From the NCBI RefSeq assembly GCF_004379255.2, contig NC_056048.1, forward strand, positions 5,800,001 to 5,864,000: a stretch of 64,000 nt of DNA. The letters run 5' to 3'. Shown one piece after another: positions 1 through 11,800 of the stretch. The notes below the pieces were generated by a model that had not been told where the DNA came from, did not search any database, and was given only the letters and a program-made list of their open reading frames with translations. Each line of letters starts with the position of its first letter. Position 1 is the first letter of the stretch. The DNA comes from Salvia splendens. Lineage: Eukaryota; Streptophyta; Magnoliopsida; Lamiales; Lamiaceae. Made by a program: the position numbers and the translations under genes.

Positions 1-272
1 CTATGTTATTGAACAGAACTACAGATTCAACTGAAATATTTATTGAGTAGTATTTAGGGTTTTGATAAGCAGTAGGCTATAGAATCTAATACTGATGCAT
101 CTGGATACTAATAATCATAAACTGAGCACTCGATAAATAATGTAAAAGGGGAAGAGTGGAGAACCAAAAGATAATTCATACCAAGATAATAGTATCAGTG
201 ATGAACAACTCTATCATTGAAGTACTACTTAGCAGAATTTTACCTCGTTGTATACGTTGGTAACGGCATCTC

Positions 273-436
<164 letters not shown>

Positions 437-630
437 GCAGTGATGCTTATAGGAAACTCAGTACGGATCTTCAGAATCACCTCAGCCTAACAAGAGAAAA
501 TAAATTTAAGAAGCTACCATGACTTACAAATACTTATTTTCTCAATGATATCAACAAAGATTTCCTCCCTTTTTCTACCCCCGGATCATTTGCCACAACT
601 GATGTTGTGACAGCTGTACCAGGCATTCGT

Positions 631-891
631 TTATTTCCTTGCTGCATAAACAAAACAGTTTCCATCAGGATCATGAATACTTAAACCAGGCCATACTCAA
701 CTGAAGCATTGCAGCATTTGTAAGAAAATGTATATATTTTGAATTATTTACACATTTATCATAAAACTTAATACCATAAATAAGGCTGCAGGGCCCAGAG
801 TCGGCAAGCGTGCAGCATCAACTACAATTGGTTCGTTGAAGACATACGACTTCAATACCTCAGTAGATGTCGTTTGAACATATCCAAAATC
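631..891 (-). pseudogene. Possible two-exon gene remnant, unidentified
   Basis: On the minus strand, 775-891 is a 117-bp open stretch (39 codons). It is preceded by a CAG acceptor and followed by a GT donor, and reads from DFGYVQTTSTEVL through RLPTLGPAALFM. A second stretch ends at TAA (631-633) and reads WPGLSIHDPDGNCFVYAARK; the DPDGN motif is reminiscent of VOC/glyoxalase-like proteins. I could not find a splice acceptor that joins the two in one frame, and I see no upstream exons before the LTR-like block at about 1195. It may therefore be a gene remnant, part of a gene whose 5' exons I cannot see, or chance. The 892-1190 stretch shows nothing else. Confidence 0.3.
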
Positions 892-1194
892 CTGTGATCA
901 GAAGATATGTATTGGTACATAAACAGAAAGATAAATTTGTAGGGATTCTAAAAATGAACAAGAAAATTATAATTACTATACATAAAAAAAAGACATATCA
1001 AATATCAGGAAAATTCACTGGGATGTCGTATAAGAATCCCTCTACCTCCCTCTTAATTCAATGTGGTAATTTGGTACTATTAAACTGATCCCCCAAAAAT
1101 ATGTCAAATAACAAGGATAAAAATGTCCATGTCTTATTATTCTTAAGGCAACATGCAACTGATAAGGCTTATTTTATGCATCGATTTAGGGGTA

Positions 1195-1968
1195 AAATGT
1201 ATGCTATTTGATCAGTTTATCGCGCAAAGCGAGTATTAATTGTGCAGGAATGTTGCTTGACCAAGGGCAACAAGGTCAAACTGATCAAGCTGGCACAGAA
1301 GGCGAAAAAGGCCAAAAACTTGTTGGGTTGATCAAGGAGGTGATCAAGCAGTTAGCCGGGGCACCACTACATTCTAGAAGGAAGACACGTGAGGCTGATG
1401 CGCTGGAAGGCGAATCCTCATTGTGTTATTGAAGAACCACGACATTCTAGAAGAAGGACACGTATCAATTGATGAGGCGCGCGATCCCAGCAAGGACGAA
1501 TATTCGCTGCCTAAGTTGTTATCATAGCTGGAGGTTGTGTGAGGAACTTATAAATAGAGGATGCAGCGCCATAATAAGGATCATCTTCTTCTTCTTCGGC
1601 ATCTTCTTCCTATTTCCTCACCTTTAGTTTAGTTTTCTGCCTGTTCCTGGTTCCAAGTTCTTCCCCAGTTCCAAAATAGCCTAGTTAAATAGTAGAATTG
1701 GTCAGTTAGAAGGAGAGCGACTAAAAGGAGCGCGACAGAGAAATCAATACCTGTTCGGCGCCGTCTCAAGTTCCGACCGAGGATTTCTCGGCTTTATTCG
1801 CTTTCTTGTTTTCTGAATCTGTTAGCTTAGTTAAATTTCGTTTTGTTACGTAGTTAAAGAATAGTTCTTGTTTTTCGCAAGTTCATAGCACTGTTTAGAG
1901 TTCTGAGTATAAAAATCAAAGTTGTTTGTTTTCGGAATTCTTGTTTACTGCTCCAGCTTAGTTTAGTT
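1195..1968 (+). mobile_element. LTR-like block, possible solo LTR
   Basis: This stretch has higher G+C than its surroundings. It contains a TATA box (TATAAATA near 1548) followed by a pyrimidine-rich leader (CTTCTTCTTCTTC) and T-rich sequence, as in the U3-R-U5 of a plant LTR retrotransposon. I could not fix TG...CA ends or a TSD, so the borders are approximate. No gag or pol sequence is adjacent. Confidence 0.4.
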
Positions 1969-2763
1969 CTGAACATATGTCCATTTTATCATTTTGGTCC
2001 TAAACTTTATCTTTTGAATTTTTTGGTCCTGGACATTTCAAATCGGATCACAATTGGTCCTCCGTCAATAATTCCGTTAATATTTAACGGTCAACGATTT
2101 TAATCACAATTTTGACCAACTTAAACAATTTTTAATTATTTAATCATCAAAATTATTTTTTTAAATAAAATCATAAATTATTTATTAGAAATAATTAAAT
2201 AATTTTTAAATAATTAAATTATTTATTCCAACTTAAATAATTTTTAAATAACAAAATTATTTGTGATTTTATTTAAAAAAATAATTTTGATGATTAAATA
2301 ATAAAAAATTATTTAAGTTGGTCAAAATTGTGTTTATCATAAAAAAAATCATAAATTATTTATTACAACTTAAACAATTTTTAAATAATTAAATTATTTA
2401 TGATTTTATTTAAAAATAATAATTTTGATGATTAAATACTTAAAATTTGTTTAAGTTGGTCAAAAATGTGTTTATCATCAAAAAAGCATAAATTATTTAT
2501 TACAACTTAAACAATTTTTAAATAATCAAATTATTTATGATTTTATTTAAAAAAATATTTTTGATGATTAAATAATTAAAAATTGTTTAAGTTGGTCAAA
2601 ATTGTGATTAAAATCGTTGACCGTTAAATAATAACGGAATTGTTAACGGATGACCAATTGTGATCCGATTTGAAATGTCCAAGACCAAAAAATTCAAAAG
2701 ATAATGTTTAGGACCAAAATGATAAAATGAGCATATGTTCAGGATCAATTTTGGCATTTACTC
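1969..2763. mobile_element. Fold-back (long terminal inverted repeat) element
   Basis: The left part (CTGAACATATG..., then TTTTATCATTTTGGTCC) is repeated in reverse complement at the right end, giving inverted arms of roughly 150 bp. The A/T-rich centre contains about 140-bp units in imperfect tandem, each with the phrase AAGTTGGTCAAAATTGTG. The right arm extends about 20 bp further than the left, so the left end looks truncated. A fragment of the same right end recurs at 47361-47510. The class is uncertain, Mutator-like or other long-TIR. It ends about 195 bp before the MRPL12 start codon. Confidence 0.75.
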
Positions 2764-2868
2764 AATATATAATTACCCCCAACTTTCTATAAACGAATGA
2801 TCATTTATATAAAAGGATGTTACAAATTTCCCATAATAATAATAATAATAATAATTCTTCCAGCTTAG

Positions 2869-2880
2869 AACCCTAAACCC
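2869..2880 (+). promoter_or_regulatory. telo-box-like motif upstream of MRPL12
   Basis: AACCCTAAACCC lies 79 bp before the MRPL12 start codon. Telo-boxes (AAACCCTAA-type) are common in promoters of plant ribosomal-protein genes and are bound by TRB-type proteins. One such protein is encoded at 5412-8727. The link to this promoter is inference. Confidence 0.5.
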
Positions 2881-2958
2881 AACGGTGGCTCACAGCTTCG
2901 TCCTCACCCTACTTGTGAGATCAATGCAACTCTGAAACCCCCAAATTTTGTCCTACCC

Positions 2959-3432
2959 ATGATGTCCTCTATAATTTCAAAAATCCCCTCCATGTCCCTC
3001 GCTAGGTCTCTCTTCCACCGGGCTCTCTGCACCGCCGTCGATACTCGAACCCAAAAGCTCGAGCGAATTGCCGAGGACCTGATTGCCCTCAACAAGATCG
3101 AGCGCCATGATTACGTCATTCTCTTTCGTCATAAAATGGGCTTGAATCGGTTCGGCGCCGCCGCGCAATCGCCTTCATCACCCGGATCATCTGCCCCTGC
3201 TGCTGCCGCCAAAGAGAAGACCGCGTTCGATGTGAAATTGGAGAAATTCGAGGCTTCGGCGAAGCTGAAGGTGATTAAGGAGATCAGATCTTTCACTGAT
3301 TTGGGGTTGAAAGAGGCTAAGGATTTGGTGGAGAAAACACCGGCTGTGGTGAAGAAGGGGGTTACGAAGGAAGAGGCGGAGAAAATCGTGGCGAAGCTCA
3401 AGGAAATTGGCGCCACTGTGGTATTGGAATGA
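2959..3432 (+). CDS. MRPL12: Mitochondrial ribosomal protein bL12m (L7/L12)
   Basis: This is a single-exon frame of 157 aa. Residues 1 to about 25 ([20 protein letters not shown]) look like a mitochondrial presequence: no acidic residues, Arg/Ser-rich. Residues about 28-62 ([32 protein letters not shown]) correspond to the N-terminal dimerization segment. Residues about 66-85 are an Ala/Pro/Ser hinge. Residues about 87-157 are the L7/L12 C-terminal domain ([28 protein letters not shown], then GATVVLE at the end). L7/L12 forms the flexible stalk of the large ribosomal subunit and recruits translation factors. The first ATG is at 2959, followed at once by a second ATG, and either is usable. A telo-box-like motif lies upstream. 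Length and ending are normal for the mitochondrial form. The stretch 3433-4017 downstream holds the 3' UTR and nothing else I recognise. Confidence 0.93.
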   Translation: MMSSIISKIPSMSLARSLFHRALCTAVDTRTQKLERIAEDLIALNKIERHDYVILFRHKMGLNRFGAAAQSPSSPGSSAPAAAAKEKTAFDVKLEKFEASAKLKVIKEIRSFTDLGLKEAKDLVEKTPAVVKKGVTKEEAEKIVAKLKEIGATVVLE

Positions 3433-4017
3433 GGCCAGATTTGAATAGTTCGGTAGTTTTCCTCGACAGCAATTTTCGTATTGTTAGTTTGTTACATGCG
3501 TAATTTTGATTGAGATCATTCTGATTCGTGAATAGAAATGATACATTGCTTCAATGATTTCTCAGTTATTCGAAGCAATAGCATATAAATTCGATCAAGT
3601 TCATCTTAGTTATAAAAGATGGAATTTTGGACGAGATCAGATCTTCAGTGTGAATGAATACATTACTGAGAATCATGTCATTGCTATTACTGTTCACTAT
3701 CTGTGAATAAATGCATTATCAATTGCTTGGTGTTGCATAACAGAGCTTTCTCAATATTGCCTTGTTTATTTGTTCCTTATTGTGGTGAGAACATGAATAC
3801 TAGAGAATTCAGTGACTCCATACAAATCTAGCTCAGGCATTTAGGTCTGATTATCGTTCGTGCCTCTGCGTTGTCCTGAAATAGTTTATTTCTCCTGCAA
3901 AGAATGTTAAAAAATATGGTTTTGCTAAGTTTCTGTGTTCAGAGTGGCCTTAATGCAGAAGAATAAAGGGACATCTGAAAAGCTTCAGTGATCATATGGC
4001 TTCTTGTTGAAGTTCTG

Positions 4018-4485
4018 TGTTACGGACTCAATTCCCACATCGGTTGTGAGAACAATTGATGTGGGGTATATAGACTAAATGGGCTCTCTCTCCTAACAGA
4101 CTAGTCTTTTGGGATGAGTTCTCCTGTTTGGTGTGTATCAATTGGTGTTTTCATTGAGAGCCCAAACGGCTCGGAGTGGTGGCCGAGCAACGAACTTGCC
4201 GTGACCAACGAGTGCGTTTGGGGCCGCTCGGAGTGGTGACCCACGGAGTGGTGGCCGGGCAAAGAATCCGCCGTGACCAACGAGAAGTGGTCTGGCAAAG
4301 AACCAGCCGTGACCAACGTGGTCGTGACCAACGAGGACGTTGGCCCTTAAAGGAGGGTCGAATGTTACGGACTCAATTCCCACATCGGTTGTGAGAACAA
4401 CTAATGTGGGGTATATAGACTAAATGGGCTCTCTCTCCTAACAGGCTAGTCTTTTGGGATGAGTTCTCCTGTTTTGTCTGTATCA
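4018..4485 (+). mobile_element. Complete TRIM (miniature LTR retrotransposon)
   Basis: Two 123-bp direct LTRs (4018-4140 and 4363-4485) begin TGTTACGG and end TATCA. By my count they differ at 5 positions, about 96% identical. The element is flanked by a perfect 5-bp TSD, TTCTG (4013-4017 and 4486-4490). The 222-bp internal part starts with a primer-binding-site-like ATTGGTGTTTTCATTGAGAG and ends in a polypurine tract, AAAGGAGGG (4349-4357). It carries no coding capacity. Its G/C-rich middle has four imperfect copies of CGTGACCAACG. Small size and lack of genes are the definition of a TRIM. Confidence 0.92.
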
Positions 4486-4490
4486 TTCTG

Positions 4491-5200
4491 TTCTTGTTGA
4501 TGCTTACTTAGCTGTTAAAGTCAGGAAATCTCCATATCTTGCGTTTCTTGTTTCCTGCATCAAAACCATGATGTTTCTAGAATCAGGTGAATTAGGATTT
4601 AGGACTGGGCAGTCGATTTTATGTGTAAGAGTTTGCATCTGTCACGGCCAGTTTTCCTCCAAGTAGGGGTGAGTTGGTATGTTTTTCTTTCCATGATGTT
4701 CAACTGTTCTTGCATTTGTCACGGCCAATTTAATTTATGATCTTTTTTGTCCTTGTTCTTTGAGTTAATTTTCCTAATAGGATTAAACCTGAGTTCCATT
4801 AGCAGCCTATGTATATGGCTTGTTTGACATTTGATTTGGGGTGTTGCAAAATTTGAGTTGTATTTCGTTTCACTTGGTGTTATTTTCTTCATGAATCAGT
4901 GGATTTTCAATCTTAGTAGTGGAGTGTATATTTTCGTTGCATCAATTATACTGTGCAACAAGCCTAGGTGTATATAAACGTTGTAGAGAGGCGGAAATGT
5001 AGTTTGATAGCTGTTATAACTGAATCGAACAAGAAAGCCACAATCTCAGGCTTACAGAAGATTGCTAAACAATGCATAGGTTTTGATTTTCTTTTTCCAT
5101 TAACTTTAAAATGAAATTCAATAACCACTGCATAATGCAATTCTATTGTCATAGGAGTTTTGCAAGAAAATGAGTTTGGGACACAAACAACAAGCCGATG
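4491..5200. other. Intergenic, nothing recognised
   Basis: This is A/T-rich sequence between the TRIM and the 3' end of the TRB gene. I see no coding frame with exon-like borders and no mobile-element ends. The last part (about 5200-5411) is probably the TRB 3' UTR. Confidence 0.5.
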
Positions 5201-5411
5201 AAACTGGCAAAATTCATAGAGTCACAAATCTGCAACTTATCTACAATATATAGAGACACAAGCTTGCAAACGATGAGCTCCCCACAGGATGGCCTTCCAT
5301 GTTATCAAATGTTCTGCACAGAAACAACCGAACGAGGCAATCAGATACAGAAGTCGAAATCTTGGACAATCGTTCAAGCAAGCAGAAATATAATATACGT
5401 AGAGGCTTCAA

Positions 5412-8400
5412 CTATACCAGACACCGCATAGTTTGACAATTCAATGCCTTCTGGGCAGCATCAGCAAAACACTGTGCGGCTTCTGCTTCGGCCTCGGCTT
5501 CCTCGGCTTCCCTCGCTGCCGCCTCAGCTTCTGCTATCGCAGCTTCAGCCTCCGCAACTGCTATTGCAGCAGCTGCAGCAGCCTCCTCCGGGCTCATGCT
5601 CCTCATTTTCTCTAACTCGGCATCAATCTCAGCTTTATTAAGAAGTACAACGCCGCTTCCCTCCGCTTGAAAATGATTCTTCTTAGCTCCATATTCAAGC
5701 AACAACTTTGGTTCTTCCCCAGCACTAAAAGAAAGCAACTTTGGTGCAATTCTGTATTGATTCTTCACCTGTTAACCAGACGCTACAAATTATCAAGTTG
5801 AAGACCATAACGACTCGACCTCTTAATTTTTTACTTCCTTTTTCCATCTATGTAGAGGTAATTTGATTTCTTATTGTATACATATGACTCCATAACCGAA
5901 GCTCAAAAGGTTTGATACGACAACAAAAGCTCAGAAATCTTTTTCACTCAGACACAATTATAGCACCAAAAGTACACTCTTTTACCCAGCCTCTCAGATA
6001 TCTCCTGTTCATCGCATAACAATAACTACACAGTTTATGAAACATGTCCATTAATCACCCAACTGGAAAGGAGTCAAATATCTAATACTCTCACATAGAA
6101 ATCTCTGGTAGAGGTTGGTTGAAGAATCACCGCTGTCGTAAGACCCAAATTTTAACAAATTTTCGAACAAAATGGCGAAGGATAGAAGAACTCATATTCA
6201 AGAAAGAAGCAAATAAAAGAGCAACAGGGAATGATCCTCATTGAATATGAAGCTGCCAAGCAAACTACTGCTGCCAAAAGCACTAGTCTTCAAGCAATCC
6301 TAAATAGTGGCCTAACTCTAAGCCCCTAGGTGTACAATAAAATATACTCCCTCCGTTCCCTAAAAATAGGAACTTTTGAAACGGCACAAGTTTTAATGCA
6401 AAATTGGTAAAGTAAGAGAGAGATAGAAAGAAAAGTGTGTTAGTTGAAAATGGGTCCCACCTCATTAGAGAGAGAAATTTCCTAAAAAAAATAGACAGTT
6501 TCTATTTTTAGGGGATGGTGGGAGTAAAAAACATAGCCAATTCCTCTAACCCATGCCAACGCCAAATAAGTGTATATTCAAAACATCTCAGCCAGGGTTG
6601 TTGGTTCACCCTCGCCCACCAGGCCACCACATATATAGCCGGAAATAAATGCCACCCTCCCAATTTTCTGCTAAACTAATTAAATGATTAGATCACTATG
6701 TATTAAGAATCGCATCATTTGGATCCCCTGTGATGGCATGTTTACATTGCAAGGACATGAATGAAGCAGCATGCATGAAAAATGAATATATTTGACAAAG
6801 GCTAGTAGACACTAGGTACTTACTATCTAATGGAGTAATCAGTAACTTACAGCACTAAAACATGTAAATTTGAGATTCCCCCCGGAAAGAAACAGGAACT
6901 ATTTTCTAAAGTGATATACCTTAATTAGCCGTCCATTTTCTGTCAAAATCTTCAAATTTGCAGCCAAAGTCCTCTCAAGTTCTGGAAGGGCTGAGTAATT
7001 TTCCTACACATATACCATATATCATGTCAGATTCAGAAACTCATGCTCATAGAAGATATAAGAAAACTCTTAAAGGAATAGAAGATATAAGAAAACTCTT
7101 AAAGGAAGGACTTGCTATTCGTGAAGCATAGCTTCAACCAAATCGTACAGTGGCTGTTCTCATATGAAAATTATAGCAGAAATGAGTGGAGAATTAAAAT
7201 TTTCTTTTTGCAGGACATGAGTTTATCAAAAAGTAAATTATGTACCTTCAAAACTCTAGCAATCACAATATACTATTACTATCAAACACCAGCATTTTCT
7301 CAATTTTCAGCAGATTGACTTTTTAGTCAATTTTATTTAGAAGTCTAAAAAGCCATGAACATCAAAAGACAGAAAAGAAGTACCTCTACATATTGCATAA
7401 TTGCAGGCCGACTAGATCCTCGAGGTTCCTTTAACTTTGTTATAGCCTCCAGAATAACATCATCCATCCTGCATTCACAGCCAAAAGCCTCAAATGATGT
7501 ATTTAAGAAGAGCATCTAGAACAAATTCATTCTGTATGAATTATAGAAATATAATGATTTTCAAATATAATTTGAGTTTAACGCATTTAGAACAGGAGCA
7601 ACGCATCTTATGGAGCTTGTTCTTATAACTAAATCAAGCAATGGACCAGTGTGTAGCCATAGTTCAAGCACATGAAGCAACAAAACAAATCCTTTCCTCC
7701 TCCTACCAGGTAGAAAGTTTATCCGCGAACATGCACACACAAGAGAAACTGTCAAAGTTGCAAGTTCATCTTACGAAGCAACTAGGACAGATGTTCGAAA
7801 ATAAATTATTGAAGGGATGTGATTTTCCTGTATGCTTAAAACAGGCCAGCCTATCTTTACAGTCGGAAGGCATCAAATGACTAAATAGGAGCATCTATAA
7901 CAGAGTCATATGACTTCTAAAAACATTTCTTAAGATTCCCAAACATGTATACACATATAACAACCCATGGAAAATTACAAATTAACCTTCCGAGGCGGCT
8001 AAGCCGCACCTCTGAAAATAAATTATTGAAAGAAAGGTGTTTTTCTACACGATTACAGCAATTGCAACACGAGAGCACTAAGCGACCACAAGAATTATGG
8101 CAAGGAAAAAATCAACATAGCCTTAAAAAATTATTAAATAAATTAATTGTACTACCTCCATTAAATGATTGGACGAGTTCTAAAAAGATAGAAGGAAAAA
8201 AATTTAGGAGGAAAGTGGGTTATGAAGAAGCTGGTTAGTAATTTACAAATTTAAAATTGGCACTTCACGAGGTTATGTATTCCAACCTTGATATGTTTTT
8301 CTTGAATTTTACATCCTGGGATATTTCATTGGACACTGCAATAGAAGTTACACCAAGAACTTCATCCTTATCCACCACCATGCTACTAGCCGTAGTGTCC

Positions 8401-8727
8401 TCCTCTCGCTTGGGGGTAAGCTGACTGCCTTTAATAGAAACCCTAGCCCTATGGCGGGATCCAAGACCATTTGCCATGCAATTCAGATTTCTCCACTTAT
8501 CCTAAACCAGAAGAAGTCCTCTAAAATATATTAATTCTGCAATGCAAAGGATACGATAAAGATCTACTAATCAATACCTTAAGGTCCACATTAGAACGTG
8601 ACCGCAAGACTGTGGTGAACTCTGGATCTTTAAGAATAGTACTCCATTTTCCCATTCCATATTTTTGAATGCCAGCTTTAAGAGCAGCTTCTTCTTCCGA
8701 TGTCCACTTCTGCTTAGGGGCACCCAT
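5412..8727 (-). CDS. TRB1: TRB-type telomere repeat-binding factor (single Myb histone protein)
   Basis: Five coding exons are joined in frame: 8578-8727, 8287-8501, 7384-7468, 6920-7003 and 5412-5768, each with GT-AG borders, giving 296 aa. Residues 1-60 form an N-terminal Myb domain ([19 protein letters not shown], then VDLKDKWRNL, the telobox signature). Residues about 122-186 form a linker-histone H1/H5 globular domain ([16 protein letters not shown], then [15 protein letters not shown]). Residues about 222-289 are an Ala/Glu-rich coiled coil. Family members bind telomeric DNA and telo-box promoters and associate with Polycomb and telomerase. Domain order and length match Arabidopsis TRB1 (about 300 aa); the exact paralogue number is not certain. 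A 5' UTR intron is likely, with acceptor at 8764-8765 and donor near 9826, which would put the transcription start near 9890. Intron 4 holds a Stowaway MITE. Confidence 0.93.
6347..6524. mobile_element. Stowaway MITE in TRB intron 4
   Basis: The 178-bp element starts CTCCCTCCGTTCCC and ends GGGGATGGTGGGAG in inverted orientation, with inverted AAAAATAG/CTATTTTTA just inside. It is flanked by TA on both sides (6345-6346 and 6525-6526). This is the Stowaway (Tc1/mariner) signature. Confidence 0.85.
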
Positions 8728-8763
8728 CGCAGACCTAGTGAGTAATGCTAGTTTTTGTTAAAC

Positions 8764-9826
8764 CTGCCAGATGCAGAGACATCGAACAATTAGAGAATAG
8801 ATACAATACTAACGCCTAGAATAATAGAATGAAGTGATAACAAATAAAAGAAAGTAACGAAACGGTGTATTTTCCGTATATAGTTACGAAATTTGCTCAG
8901 GATCATTATTACTATAAGATGATCATTATCAATTAAGACTTTTATATACAGAAACTCCTTTATTTTTTTAAAAAGATGAGTATCTCAGCATTTAATGACT
9001 CCTAACCAAATCCCGAATACGACGAATACAATAATCAACCAAAAGATTATGGCACATCCTAAATAGGTAGATAATACCCCGAAGCAACAACCTTTCACCT
9101 GCTATACTTTGCATATCAAATTTAGACATGCAAGAAACATACTATGATCAGAACACTGCAATCCAAAATCCAGTCTGAGGCTATAATAAATTGGATACGA
9201 CACGTGCTTTAGATAAACTGATCAATAATAGAGAATGCAGCATTTGCAACTAATCACAAGCCACAAGAACTAGAAGTATATAGAAACAAGTTTCAAGAAC
9301 TCATTAACAAACTCCAACAATGATCTGGAAAACAGTGATGCAGAGAAATGCAGCACACCAATTCATGTGAACATTAACCGTTACCAAAAAACGCAGAACC
9401 TTAATTTTCTAAGTTATAACAAAACCGATATGGAAGTCAAAATTCCAGACTAATACACAGAGCTGTCCAATAAAGTGAAGAGACCAGCTCCTTTTTCATG
9501 AAAATCATCTGCAACATAAAAAGAAATCCTTTTGAGGTGAATCACGCGTTAAGTCGAGATGATTCTGCCCACTAACATCTTATTCAAGCTACATCATTCC
9601 ATCGCATGAAAAGGGCAAACGCAATTTCGTGTTTCAAAATTGGAAGAAAAAAAAACAGGAAAGCAAAGACCATTCCTTCAAAGGTAAAGGAGCTCTGAAT
9701 AGAGTAGCCATACCCGGAGTAGAGGCGCGTGATTCCTAAAAAAATGTTGAAGGAGAAGTCTGATTTATGCAATTGAAACCCTAATTGACATAAAGTCGGC
9801 AATAGGAAGAATTAATGAGTTCCTAC
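8764..9826 (-). other. Probable 5' UTR intron of the TRB gene
   Basis: On the minus strand a GT donor (CAAACAAG then GTAGGAAC) lies at about 9826. A CAG acceptor lies at 8764-8765, some 36 bp before the start codon. The intervening 1.06 kb has no coding content. It is inferred from splice signals only. Confidence 0.45.
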
Positions 9827-10289
9827 CTTGTTTGTGAATGTCCGACGCATAGTTTCTGATTCTGGAAGAATCATCCAGCTATGCCATACACACTACTGTT
9901 GGTGTGAGCAATAAACAACACTCAATTTTGTAGTAATAATTTCATTTGGTAGCTTTACCTGGTATAGGACCAATTCATTTCCCAAGCATGTCATGACTCC
10001 ACTCACAATTTTGATTTACGCTGACTCAACATTTCTTAACAGATTTGTGATAATAATTTTACTTTTTCTATAGTAGATTTGGTTATTGTCTACACAATAT
10101 TCGAAGTTAAATCCAACCGGATGAGTATGACTGAAGGGAATAGCAAACCCCTAGTCTGATGTCTGGACCATGCCTCCACCACAACCACCTCGATCTATAT
10201 TAGCACTTCGAGTGGGTGGACCGGTGGAGGAAGAATGGCTCGACATCCTAAAAATTTATGAAATATGGGACAAATGAATGTAATAACAA

Positions 10290-10666
10290 AGTACTCTCTT
10301 CGTCTGCCATTAATAGTCCTAGTTTACTATTTTAATTTGTCCGTCATTGGGAGTCCTGGTTCACTTTTATTATAAATGGTAAATAGACCCCACATTTCAT
10401 TAACTTATTCTACTCACGTTTTATTATAAAACTAGTACTTCATTCGTCCCTGAAAAGTATGAACTATTTCATTTTTAGTCTGTACCTGAAAAGTATTATG
10501 AACTTTCTAATTTTAGAAACTCTTTTCTCTTTATTGAGGCTCAACCTATTATGCACTAACAATAGTTTATTTACCTTTTCTTTCTATATCTCTTACTGTA
10601 CTAAATTACCAATTACATAAAACTCGTGCTGAACTAAATGTTTATACTTTTCAAGGACGAATGGAG
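10290..10666. mobile_element. Stowaway MITE, beside a degraded one
   Basis: The part 10438-10666 (229 bp) starts CTTCATTCGTCCCTGAAAAGTA and ends TTTTCAAGGACGAATGGAG, with TA on both sides (10436-10437 and 10667-10668). Just before it, from about 10290, CTCTCTTCGTCTGCCATTAATAGTCC is the left end of a second Stowaway-like copy. Its right end I cannot find, so the second copy is either truncated or interrupted. The stretch 9890-10289 otherwise shows nothing I recognise. Confidence 0.7.
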
Positions 10667-10874
10667 TATATAAAATGGGTCCCACGTTCCACTTTTTTTC
10701 CTCCCACTTTCCTTCATACTTCATAGTATATTTTAAAACTGATACTGAGCTGGTTTTCATGAAATCTAAAGTGGGAAATGGGATTCACTAGTAAAAAATA
10801 ATGATATGTTTGGTGTAGTTCATTTTCTGCCCCCACAAATAATATATTGCAGACAAAGTTTATAAAAATCAATT

Positions 10875-10879
10875 GCGGG

Positions 10880-10922
<43 letters not shown>

Positions 10923-10947
10923 ACGTGTTCGATCCACGTTCACCGCA
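10875..10947 (+). tRNA. trnF-GAA: tRNA-Phe (GAA)
   Basis: This 73-nt cloverleaf has no intron. The acceptor stem GCGGGGA pairs with the 3' end. The A box is TAGCTCAGTTGGGAGAG, the anticodon loop CTGAAGA contains GAA, and the B box is GTTCGATCC. The final A is the discriminator base, and no CCA is encoded, as expected for a nuclear gene. A T-rich run a few bases downstream can end Pol III transcription. Confidence 0.97.
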
Positions 10948-11160
10948 TTTACTTTTTTTTTTACTATTTCAGTTTAATTTTTTGATACTTTCCCCCTTTT
11001 TCCTTACTTTCCACGTTCACCGCATTTACTTTTTTTTTTTACTATTTCAGTTTAATTTTTTGATACTTTCCCCCTTTTTCCTTACTTCGTTCTCTGCATT
11101 TACTTTTTTTTTTTTACTATTTCAGTTCAATTTTTGATACTTTCTCCTTTTTCCCTACTT
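10934..11160. repeat. Three tandem ~77-bp repeats that include the tRNA 3' tail
   Basis: Units begin at 10934, 11011 and about 11088. Each carries GCATTTAC, a T run, ACTATTTCAGTT and a TTTGATACTTTC block. The second unit repeats the last 14 nt of the tRNA exactly (CCACGTTCACCGCA). The third has a decayed form (CGTTCTCTGCA). The duplication therefore included the end of the tRNA gene. Confidence 0.9.
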
Positions 11161-11621
11161 TATTTCGCAGCTTATATACAGTAACTATTTTTTATTTACA
11201 CCAAGTTTGTTAAATAAGAAATAACTTGTTTTTTAATCGAATAGCTTAAATAATGCGAATTTGAAATATATCACTTTCTAATATATATCTAGACAGTGTA
11301 TTGCGTTATGCACACTTCGAGAAAATAAGATAGAAATAATAGTATATTGATGAATTTATAATAACGATTAGGATTATGAGACAAAAACAATTAGGCCATG
11401 TTTGGTTGCCAGGATTCTGTCCGGAAAAGTAATCTGATTCCTTAAATTTTAAATTCTTGTGTTTGTTTCCGTTTTTAATCAAACTGTGAAAGTAATCAAA
11501 ATCCTGAAATAAGGAAAGTTAGTACAACTTTCCAGGATTCTGAATCCTAACTTTTCTTAGGTATTCTTTTTCCCAGTTTTAGGATTCTTACATATTTAAT
11601 GCAATATAGTACAGTTTATTA

Positions 11622-11800
11622 CTCCCTCCGTCCCGAGCTACTCGCTCATTTTCTTTTCGGCACGGAGATTAAGGAATGAGTGTATAGGAAAGTCAAAAAT
11701 GACGGCTATAGGTGAAAATTTTTACTAAAAATGGAAAGAGTGCAAGTAACTTGGGACGCCCAAAAAGGAAATACGTGCGAGTAGTGCGGGACGGAGGGAG
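11622..11800. mobile_element. Stowaway MITE, copy A
   Basis: The 179-bp element starts CTCCCTCCGTCCCGAGCTAC and ends GTGCGGGACGGAGGGAG, with TA on both sides. It is nearly identical to copy B at 12252-12430 and in the same orientation. Confidence 0.92.

Noticed and set aside
10925..11137. 70-codon Phe/Leu-rich open frame after the tRNA
   Set aside because: It is a translation of the T-rich tandem repeats; the hydrophobic pattern is a by-product.
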